NCBI GenBank assembly: GCA_958346165.1
Contig: CATVQO010000124.1
Location: 1 to 5,048, forward strand
Reading direction: 5' to 3'
DNA from: an uncultured Collinsella sp.
Lineage (GTDB): Bacteria; Actinomycetota; Coriobacteriia; Coriobacteriales; Coriobacteriaceae
DNA: 5,048 bases
The position numbers and the translations under genes are program-made. This document shows positions 1-4,684 of this stretch, piece by piece. Under the pieces are notes generated by a model. The model was given only the letters and a program-made list of their open reading frames with translations, ran no database searches and was not told where the DNA came from. The first letter of the stretch is position 1. Every line of letters starts with the position of its first letter.

Positions 1-1
1 T

Positions 2-49
2 TTGCCGTCCAAGACTACCGTCCAGACCGTGGAGGTTTCCGGTGAGTGA
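2..49 (+). CDS. 3' end of an upstream gene, probably AmaP-like (partial)
   Basis: Only the last 15 codons are visible, reading LPSKTTVQTVEVSGE before a TGA at 47-49. I chose this frame because 12 of its 15 codons end in G or C, like the neighbouring genes, and because the alternating hydrophobic and polar residues look like a terminal beta strand of an Asp23-type domain. The competing frame, which ends with TGA at 43-45, has only about half G/C third positions and an arginine-rich tail. The stop lies 8 bases inside the next gene, so the two are probably translationally coupled. In known Asp23 loci the gene next to DUF2273 is often amaP, which encodes the membrane anchor for Asp23. The AmaP identity is therefore inferred from context, not from a visible domain. 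Confidence 0.5.
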   Translation: MPSKTTVQTVEVSGE

Positions 50-419
50 TACCAACCAAGATAAGACCGCCCGCACGCCGCGCCTGACAATCGACCAGAA
101 CGCTACGCCGGCAGGCGAGTCCGCCGACACCAAGCCCGAGGCCGGCGAGCAGCACGACAGCGCCGCCAACGACTTTGACGAGGCCATGGGTCTCATCAAA
201 GGTACGGGCGCTGCTATCTGGAGCTACGCCGTGCGTCACCCCAATACTACGCTCGGCGCCTTGGCAGGCTTTATCCTCGCCGTGCTGGTACTTACGTTGG
301 GTCTGTGGGACACGCTCGTCATCGCATTCTTTGTGCTGATCGGCGCCGTGATCGGCCAGATTCGCGACGGCGAGAACGGTATCGTCAACTTCTTCGGCCG
401 TCTGTTTAGCGGCCGCTAA
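42..419 (+). CDS. DUF2273 small integral membrane protein
   Basis: This 125-residue protein starts at GTG 42, with GGAGG at 31-35 six bases upstream. Residues 1-45 are polar and probably disordered. Residues about 68-88 and 90-107 form two adjacent hydrophobic segments, and a short basic, glycine-containing tail follows (QIRDGENG, then NFFGRLFSGR). The order HPNTTLGALAGF, a membrane hairpin and GAVIGQIRDG is typical of DUF2273, a family usually encoded beside Asp23/Gls24 and AmaP genes. Its molecular role is not established; it is thought to act at the membrane with the Asp23 envelope-stress complex. The start overlaps the upstream stop, and the Asp23-type gene follows after 44 bases, which supports one operon. 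The polar N-terminus makes it longer than the compact family core. Confidence 0.85.
   Translation: MSDTNQDKTARTPRLTIDQNATPAGESADTKPEAGEQHDSAANDFDEAMGLIKGTGAAIWSYAVRHPNTTLGALAGFILAVLVLTLGLWDTLVIAFFVLIGAVIGQIRDGENGIVNFFGRLFSGR
406..419. repeat. 14-bp perfect palindrome over a stop codon
   Basis: TTAGCGGCCGCTAA is perfectly self-complementary with no loop. It covers the last two sense codons and the stop of the DUF2273 gene. It has no T tract, so it does not look like a terminator. It could be a protein-binding site or chance. Confidence 0.4.
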
Positions 420-463
420 TATGTATTCGACTGTCGCATCCGCGGCAGGCATAAGGAGGAACC

Positions 464-985
464 ATGGCTTTTAATACGAAGGTCGATGTGGCCGATACCG
501 AGCTCGAGGAGAATGAGGCGGCCGTCGCCGAAGCCGAGGATGTGACGCTCGAGGATGAGGCGCTCGTCGAGGCCGAGTCCGCCGATGACGCGGACGAGGA
601 TGATGAGGAAACAGACGAGTCCGAGGACTCGCTGACCTATTCCAACGGTGTGATCGAGAAGATCGTCGCCATGGCCACCCGCGAGGTGCCGCACGTCCTG
701 GGCATGAAGGGCAACCTCATGCACTTTGTGCAGGAGCAGTTTGGTGCCGAGAACCTGACCAAGGGCGTGACGGTTGAGGTCACCGATGACAACCGCGTGG
801 TCGTCAACATCTCGGTCATCATCGAGTACGGCGCCTATGCGCCTGCGATCTTTGACGACGTTAAGGCGCGCGTCACCGAGCGTCTGGCCGCGATGACCGG
901 CCTTGAGGTGGCAGGCGTCAACCTGCGCATCGAGGATGTCATCACCCCCGAGGAGTACGAGCACCGCACCAGCCAGCACGAGTAA
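464..985 (+). CDS. Asp23/Gls24 family envelope stress response protein
   Basis: This 173-residue protein has an ATG at 464 and a near-ideal Shine-Dalgarno site, AAGGAGGA at 453-460, suggesting high expression. Residues 1-56 are very acidic, with long Asp/Glu runs at about 41-55. The Asp23 domain follows at about 57-163. It begins with LTYSNGVIEKIVAMATREV and continues through a beta strand and the alternating VVNISVIIEYG, a helix (VKARVTERLAAM), and a closing strand, VAGVNLRIEDV. Asp23/Gls24 proteins are abundant cytoplasmic proteins that gather at the membrane through AmaP and respond to alkaline or cell-wall stress. There is no signal peptide or membrane segment, as expected. The family core is roughly 110-130 residues, so the acidic leader is an addition. 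The gene ends a cluster with DUF2273 and a probable AmaP, and a hairpin terminator lies about 50 bases after its stop. Confidence 0.9.
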   Translation: MAFNTKVDVADTELEENEAAVAEAEDVTLEDEALVEAESADDADEDDEETDESEDSLTYSNGVIEKIVAMATREVPHVLGMKGNLMHFVQEQFGAENLTKGVTVEVTDDNRVVVNISVIIEYGAYAPAIFDDVKARVTERLAAMTGLEVAGVNLRIEDVITPEEYEHRTSQHE

Positions 986-996
986 CCTACCAAATA

Positions 997-1027
997 GGGA
1001 CAGGTTTGTTTCGATAGGTTTTACCTG
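997..1027. repeat. possible REP-like intergenic element
   Basis: The stretch begins GGGACAGGTTTGTTT and holds nested short inverted repeats: CAGGT at 1001-1005 with ACCTG at 1023-1027, and AACCTA at 984-989 with TAGGTT at 1015-1020. A GGGACAGGTTTG-type core resembles small repeats that occur many times in genomes carrying REP-associated (RAYT) transposases. Only one copy is visible here, so repetition is not shown. Confidence 0.3.
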
Positions 1028-1037
1028 CGAAAACGCT

Positions 1038-1080
1038 AAACGGTCGACCGCGCAAGCAAAAGTGCGGTCGACCGTTTTCT
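1038..1080 (+). terminator. intrinsic terminator after the Asp23 cluster
   Basis: AAACGGTCGACCGC at 1038-1051 pairs perfectly with GCGGTCGACCGTTT at 1064-1077, giving a 14-bp stem around a 12-base loop. Two more pairs are possible inside the loop. The tail TTTTCTAT is a modest T tract. The upstream arm starts with AAA and is preceded by AAAACG, so it could also work weakly on the opposite strand. It lies about 50 bases after the Asp23-type stop and well before the next gene. Confidence 0.8.
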
Positions 1081-1192
1081 ATATGCCCCCGATGCAGGCA
1101 TACCGCTCGTCTAACTAAGGGTTGCAATCTTCGCGTTCCGCGTTACCCTAATGGGCGCATTGTTTCCAAATTGTTAACGAGGGGTTGCCGTA

Positions 1193-2215
1193 ATGGCCGA
1201 CGAACACGAGACCGAAAGCAAGGCATGGGCGATTGAAGCCGCTGCGGCAGAGGCGGCGTCGCGTGCCGCCGAGGAGATGCATCGTCCTCCGGTGGTGCCG
1301 ATGGAGCGCGTTGTCGGTCGCGAGGATATCGAACGTGGCGAGCGCGCCGGCCGCAAGCGCAGCCAGGAGCCAGGCTTTCCGCGCTTTTTTGCCGAGCTCA
1401 ATCTGGGCCTGGTCCTCACGGCGTTCGCCATCGTGGCCTTTAAAACTCCCAATCACTTTGCCTTCGGCGGCACCTCGGGCGTGTCGGTCATTCTTTCCAC
1501 GCTGTTCCCGACTCTGCCCGTCGGCGTCTTTATGTGGATTATCAACGCGGTTCTCGTCGTTTTGGGCTTTATCTTTTTGGAGCGCAAGGCGATTCTTTGG
1601 AGCGTCTTCGCCTCGTTTGCGCTGTCCGCCTACGTCTCGCTGTTTGAGCTCTTCATTCCGACCGATGTCTCTCTGACGGGTGATATGTGGCTCGACCTGT
1701 GCTTTGCCGTCATCTTGCCGGCGCTCGGCAGTGCCATCGTCTTTGACATCGGCGCCTCGACGGGTGGCACGGACATTCTCGCTATGATCCTCAAACGCCG
1801 TACCACGCTCGAGATTGGCCGCGCCCTGCTACTGGTCGATATCGGCATCGTGACCATCGCGGCCTTTTTGTATGGCCCGCGTGTCGGTCTGTATTGCGTG
1901 CTCGGCCTGTTTGCCAAGACGCTTGTGGTCGACAAAGCCATTGAGAGCATTCACCTGCGCAAAGTCTGCACGGTCATTTGTTCCGAGCCCCTTAAGGTCG
2001 AGGAGTTTATCGTCAAGCATCTCAACCGCACGGCGACCATCAGCCGGGGCTACGGTGCCTTCTCGGGCAAGTGTGTGACGGTGATCATGAGCGTGCTGAG
2101 CCGTCGCGAGGCCGTGCAACTGCGCCGCTATGCGCGCGAAGTCGATCCGGGTGCCTTTATCACGATCGTCGACAGCTCCGAAATCGTCGGCAAGGGCTTC
2201 CGCGGCACGAACTAG
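1193..2215 (+). CDS. YitT family membrane protein (DUF161 plus DUF2179)
   Basis: This 340-residue protein has an ATG at 1193 and GAGGGG at 1179-1184, eight bases upstream. Residues 1-62 are hydrophilic, rich in Glu, Ala and Arg. Hydrophobic segments follow at about 68-84, 97-128, 134-154, 167-186 and 209-227, with another near 230-245. Family hallmarks are NHFAFGGTSGVSVI near 87-100 and GASTGGTDILAMIL at 187-200. A soluble C-terminal DUF2179 domain covers about 256-337 and ends with GAFITIVDSSEIVGKGF, the usual pattern. YitT proteins are inner-membrane proteins of unestablished function. B. subtilis-type members are near 280 residues, so the charged N-terminal extension is extra. The gene stands alone: a terminator lies upstream, and 150 bases separate it from the next start, with no obvious terminator after it. 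Confidence 0.92.
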   Translation: MADEHETESKAWAIEAAAAEAASRAAEEMHRPPVVPMERVVGREDIERGERAGRKRSQEPGFPRFFAELNLGLVLTAFAIVAFKTPNHFAFGGTSGVSVILSTLFPTLPVGVFMWIINAVLVVLGFIFLERKAILWSVFASFALSAYVSLFELFIPTDVSLTGDMWLDLCFAVILPALGSAIVFDIGASTGGTDILAMILKRRTTLEIGRALLLVDIGIVTIAAFLYGPRVGLYCVLGLFAKTLVVDKAIESIHLRKVCTVICSEPLKVEEFIVKHLNRTATISRGYGAFSGKCVTVIMSVLSRREAVQLRRYAREVDPGAFITIVDSSEIVGKGFRGTN

Positions 2216-2365
2216 CCCGGTCGTACCCTTCGAATCATTGAATAAAGCCGGCTGCGTTGCAAATCGGTCATCTTGGGGTATTTGTCCTCACATTGGGCGA
2301 TAATGATGCCAAAGACATCGTTTGCGATCCAGGTGATTCGCTCTAGATACGAAGGGATGATTTCG
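2216..2365. other. intergenic leader before the first zinc-ribbon gene
   Basis: There is no + strand gene with a convincing start in these 150 bases. A TATAAT-like GATAAT lies at 2299-2304, but the best upstream hexamer, TTGGGG at 2273-2278, is 20 bases away, so a promoter here is only tentative. The Shine-Dalgarno site GAAGGGA at 2351-2357 sets the next start. The minus strand is open throughout and gives a protein-like peptide ending at 2212, but it has no supported start. Confidence 0.4.
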
Positions 2366-2833
2366 ATGTTCTGTTCGCAGTGTGGCGCCCCCATGGGCGA
2401 TAACGACAAGTTCTGCGGCGTGTGCGGTGCCCCTAATACCGAGGTTAAGGCCGCCGGTCCCGCTCCGCAAGCTCAACCTCAGCCGCAGGGTCAGCCGTTT
2501 GCCCAGCCGCAGCCGCAGCCGTTCGTTGCGCCCCAGCCGGCTATGAACGCGCCCAAGGGTTGCATGGCTCAGGCCTTCAACGACATGCTTAAGGTTCCCG
2601 GCGCCTTGGTTCGCGTATGCCAAATCGCCTTTTTGCCGGCGCTGATCTGTGTTGTCTCGGTGCTGGTGCTGTTTATCCCCGTTATCGGCGGTATCGCAGC
2701 GGCCATTGGCTTTTTGCTCGCGTACGTGGCAAGCGTGTGCGGCGCGGGCTTTGCCATCGAGTGGGGTCGTGACCTGTCGCTCAAGGATGATAACGGCATG
2801 GAGCGTCCGCTGCTGCGCTCGACCTCGTTTTGA
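2366..2833 (+). CDS. upstream half: zinc ribbon plus membrane hairpin
   Basis: If the TGA acts as a stop, this 155-residue product is what is made. It holds the complete zinc ribbon (MFCSQCG and KFCGVCG), a linker of Pro-Gln pairs with Phe at about 34-58, and one strongly hydrophobic region at about 85-130. That region could form two membrane helices with IPVIGG at the turn. It ends directly after the charged loop WGRDLSLKDDNGMERPLL, where a membrane protein would normally continue, so it looks cut short. A small stable zinc-ribbon membrane protein is still possible, because the following TGA is a clean stop in a well-translated frame. I cannot tell from sequence whether it functions. Confidence 0.6.
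   Translation: MFCSQCGAPMGDNDKFCGVCGAPNTEVKAAGPAPQAQPQPQGQPFAQPQPQPFVAPQPAMNAPKGCMAQAFNDMLKVPGALVRVCQIAFLPALICVVSVLVLFIPVIGGIAAAIGFLLAYVASVCGAGFAIEWGRDLSLKDDNGMERPLLRSTSF
2831..2833 (+). other. in-frame TGA codon 156
   Basis: The codons around it read TCG TTT TGA TTG GGC ATT. Frame, membrane-protein composition and codon style continue on both sides. There is no Shine-Dalgarno site for reinitiation at the TTG that follows immediately. I see no convincing bacterial selenocysteine hairpin just downstream, only a weak five-base pairing of GGGCA with TGCTC. Confidence 0.9.
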
Positions 2834-3805
2834 TTGGGCATTTTCTCGTCTGTCATTACCGGTGTGCTCGAGTTCGTGGCCATTATTCCGGTGATTGGCG
2901 TGGTGTTCTCGGCTATCGAGAGCGTCGTGATCGGTGCCGTCGGTTCATATTATTTCAATGGTTGGAGCGGTCTTGAGGGTGCCCTCATCGGTTCGATGGG
3001 GCTGCTTGTCTTTGCCATGATCGTGTCGGTGGTACTGGGCATCTTCTTTAAGATGTTTGGTGATGCCGCCGTGATGCACTTTGCCGTCGCGGGGCGCGTG
3101 GAAAGCGCGTTTTCGCTCGAGAAGGTCTGGAAGTCTTATAAGGCCAACCTGGGCAAGCTATTCTGCGCCTCGATTCTTCCCGAGTTTTTGACGGGCATCG
3201 TGTCGCACATTATCACGTGGATCTTCACTGCCCTCTTTGGCTTTATCGCCGCGCTGGGAATTAGCAGCTACGGCTATTATGGCTACTATTCTCGCCCGTC
3301 GGGCATAGAGGCAATCATCGAGGGCGGCGGCATCACGCTCATTCTGTTCTTGATGATCGTTGCCTTTGTCACGGTGTTCCTGACTGTGTTTGGCAAGATG
3401 CTCAAGTATCGCGCCGTTGGCTACTGGGCCGCGCGCTATGCCAGCGAGTGGGCCGATGAGGATGCCGACGATGTTCTGACGTTTGTGCTCCCGGGTGAGA
3501 AGAAGCCTACTCCTGCGGGATTCAACCCCACGGCCGCCACTGGTGCTGCGCCTGCCCCGGCACCTGCCCCGGCACCTGCCCCGGCACCTGCCCCTGCACC
3601 TGCGCCTGCCCCGGCGCCCGCGCCCGCGCCCGCGCCAGCACCTGCCCCGGCGCCCGCGCCCGCACCTGCCCCGGCACCTGCCCCGGCGCCTGCACCTGCA
3701 CCGGCGCCCGAGGCGACGCCTGCGGAGCCCGATTGGAATGCCGTTGCCACGCCGGCGGATGAGCCGGGCGATAATCCTGCTGCCGAAAACAATCAAACCG
3801 AATAG
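2834..3805 (+). pseudogene. downstream half: membrane domain and Ala-Pro tail
   Basis: These 323 codons are in the same frame as the upstream half and are free of stops. Hydrophobic segments lie at about 158-190, 200-232, 270-300 and 318-345 of the joined protein, and a Tyr/Gly-rich loop (YGYYGYYSRPSG) sits between the last two. After the final membrane segment comes KMLKYRAVGYWAARYASEW, an acidic patch, a linker, the Ala-Pro repeat and an acidic C-terminus. The only start at its head is TTG 2834 next to the TGA, with no ribosome site, so it is unlikely to be an independent gene. The lack of further damage argues that any inactivation is recent. Confidence 0.7.
3548..3709 (+). repeat. 27 tandem Ala-Pro dipeptide codons
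   Basis: The 162 bases encode 27 uninterrupted Ala-Pro pairs near the C-terminus of the split gene. The DNA is imperfectly repetitive, with mixed Ala and Pro codons, but a 12-base unit, GCCCCGGCACCT, occurs three times in a row at 3554-3589 and again later. Such Ala-Pro tails are stiff, extended linkers, as in TonB-like and lipoyl-domain proteins. The tract should expand and contract by slippage. Confidence 0.95.
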
Positions 3806-3813
3806 TCGGTCGA

Positions 3814-3848
3814 GGCGCCCTGGGCAACTGAGCCCGGGGTGCCTTTTT
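3814..3848 (+). terminator. intrinsic terminator after the zinc-ribbon gene
   Basis: GGCGCCCTGGGC at 3814-3825 pairs with GCCCGGGGTGCC at 3832-3843, giving a 12-bp stem with two G-U pairs and a 6-base loop. TTTTT at 3844-3848 follows directly. It lies nine bases after the TAG stop at 3803-3805. This is the clearest terminator in the window and separates the two zinc-ribbon genes. Confidence 0.9.
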
Positions 3849-3999
3849 CTACTGCGAAAGCAAGAAAATGCCGGGAAAACGGTTGCAGCAAAATTTCTCG
3901 GAAATTGGTCAATGTTGCGCAACAACGTCGCGGCTATTGTTGAGAACATAGACGTGTAAGGTTTGAAGGCGTGCAACGCCTTAGGAAAAGGAGAAGCTT
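3849..3999 (+). promoter_or_regulatory. leader of the second zinc-ribbon gene
   Basis: A promoter is expected here because a strong terminator lies just upstream, but I see no convincing -35/-10 pair. Two structures stand out. TGTTGCGCAACA at 3913-3924 is a 12-bp perfect palindrome that could be an operator. AAGGCGT at 3966-3972 and ACGCCTT at 3976-3982 form a small hairpin ending three bases before the ribosome site AAAAGGAG (3986-3993). Confidence 0.45.
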
Positions 4000-4671
4000 A
4001 TGTTCTGTCCCACTTGTGGTTCTCCCATTTCGGATGATGCCAAATTCTGCCCTGTCTGCGGTTCTGCCGTCGGTGCCGCTTCCGCTGCTCCTGCTCCGCA
4101 GCCCGCGCCGCAGCCTGCACCTCAGCCCCAGCCTGCTCCGCAGCCCACGCAGATTCAGCCCACTCCGGTTCAGGCAGTTCAGCCTCAGCAGCAGTACGCC
4201 GGACAGCAGCAGTACGCCGGACAGCAGCAGTATGCTCAGCAGCCTGCACCTGCCCCGATGGGCTATGCTCCGATTAAGACCGACCGTGGCGTGATCGGCT
4301 GGCTCCTGCTTTCTATCGTGACCTGCGGCATCTATTCATATTACTTCATCTATTGCCTCGCCCGCGACATCAATGTCATGTGCCAGGACGACGGCGATTC
4401 CACACCGGGTCTGGCAGCATTTATCCTGCTGTCGTTCGTGACCTGCGGCTTCTACGCACTCTACTGGTACTACAAGATCGGTAACCGCCTGCAGGCTAAT
4501 GCTCCTCGCTATGGCCTGATGTTCCAGGAGAACGGTACCACCGTTCTTATGTGGCAGATCGTCGGCGCGCTGCTGTGCGGCCTTGGCCCCATCTTTGCCA
4601 TGAACATCATCATCAAGAATACCAATGCCATGGCAACGGCTTACAACGTCCGTCTTGGCGCTCGTGCCTAA
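4000..4671 (+). CDS. zinc-ribbon, DUF4234-like membrane protein
   Basis: This 223-residue protein has an ATG at 4000 with AAAAGGAG six bases upstream. A zinc ribbon holds Cys 3, 6, 17 and 20 (MFCPTCG, KFCPVCG). Residues about 30-92 are a low-complexity linker: Pro-Ala-Pro-Gln pairs, then three Gln-Gln-Gln-Tyr-Ala units. The membrane part at about 97-205 fits DUF4234, with RGVIGWLLLSIVTCGIYSYY. A second, similar segment, LLSFVTCGFYALYW, lies exactly 40 residues later, and a third hydrophobic segment is at about 183-204. The function of DUF4234 is not known; the zinc ribbon probably faces the cytoplasm. The first 21 residues closely match the start of the preceding split gene, so the two share a module. 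The following DUF2752 gene is very close or overlapping, suggesting some coupling despite a terminator-like hairpin between their main parts. Confidence 0.88.
   Translation: MFCPTCGSPISDDAKFCPVCGSAVGAASAAPAPQPAPQPAPQPQPAPQPTQIQPTPVQAVQPQQQYAGQQQYAGQQQYAQQPAPAPMGYAPIKTDRGVIGWLLLSIVTCGIYSYYFIYCLARDINVMCQDDGDSTPGLAAFILLSFVTCGFYALYWYYKIGNRLQANAPRYGLMFQENGTTVLMWQIVGALLCGLGPIFAMNIIIKNTNAMATAYNVRLGARA
4186..4236 (+). repeat. 18-base tandem repeat encoding Gln-Gln-Gln-Tyr-Ala-Gly
   Basis: The unit CAGCAGCAGTACGCCGGA occurs twice exactly, at 4186-4203 and 4204-4221. A third, partial and slightly diverged copy runs to 4236. It lies within the linker of the second zinc-ribbon protein, keeps the frame, and is likely to vary in copy number. 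Confidence 0.95.
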
Positions 4672-4684
4672 CGATAAGAGCGGC

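Larger units (their letters stand above)
2366..3805 (+). pseudogene. zinc-ribbon, DUF4013-like membrane protein split by an in-frame TGA
   Basis: Read through the TGA at codon 156 (2831-2833), this is one 479-codon protein. It starts at ATG 2366, eight bases after GAAGGGA; an upstream ATG at 2357 overlaps that site and is unlikely. The order is a zinc ribbon with Cys 3, 6, 17 and 20, a Pro/Gln linker at about 32-60, a multi-pass membrane domain at about 70-390, an acidic stretch, then an Ala-Pro tail. The membrane part, with AIEWGRDLSLKD before a further hydrophobic hairpin, resembles DUF4013; this is a tentative match. No family role is known to me; the zinc ribbon is probably cytoplasmic. 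TGG, coding Trp, would restore RSTSF-W-LGIFSS by one transition. TGA is unlikely to be a sense codon generally, because Trp 133 of the same gene is TGG and other genes here have no internal TGA. A recent nonsense change, sequencing error or readthrough are the options. Confidence 0.8.

Noticed and set aside
15..452. Minus-strand frame opposite the DUF2273 gene
   Set aside because: It mirrors a well-supported + strand gene and has no ribosome site or recognisable domain.
1122..1149. Promoter TTGCAA and TACCCT before the YitT gene
   Set aside because: The spacing of 16 is acceptable, but the -10 matches only half the consensus, so I do not list it as a feature.
2273..2365. TTG start at 2273 extending the zinc-ribbon gene by 31 residues
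   Set aside because: There is no ribosome site before it. The extension does not resemble the zinc-ribbon N-terminus, and the sister gene starts exactly at MFC. ATG 2366 has a good site at the right distance.
2831..2833. Genome-wide recoding of TGA to Trp
   Set aside because: TGG is used for Trp elsewhere in the same gene, no other gene here has an internal TGA, and the upstream partial gene probably ends with TGA.
2831..2870. Selenocysteine insertion at the TGA
   Set aside because: No stable hairpin of the bacterial SECIS type follows at the expected distance, and nothing suggests a redox site in this membrane segment.
3554..3589. Short regular repeats as a CRISPR array
   Set aside because: The 12-base units are directly adjacent with no spacers and encode Ala-Pro in frame.
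3158..3976. Long minus-strand frames across the Ala-Pro tract, giving Arg/Gly- and Ala/Gly-rich peptides
   Set aside because: The GC-rich repeat has no stops in any frame, so these are shadows. They lack ribosome sites and family resemblance.
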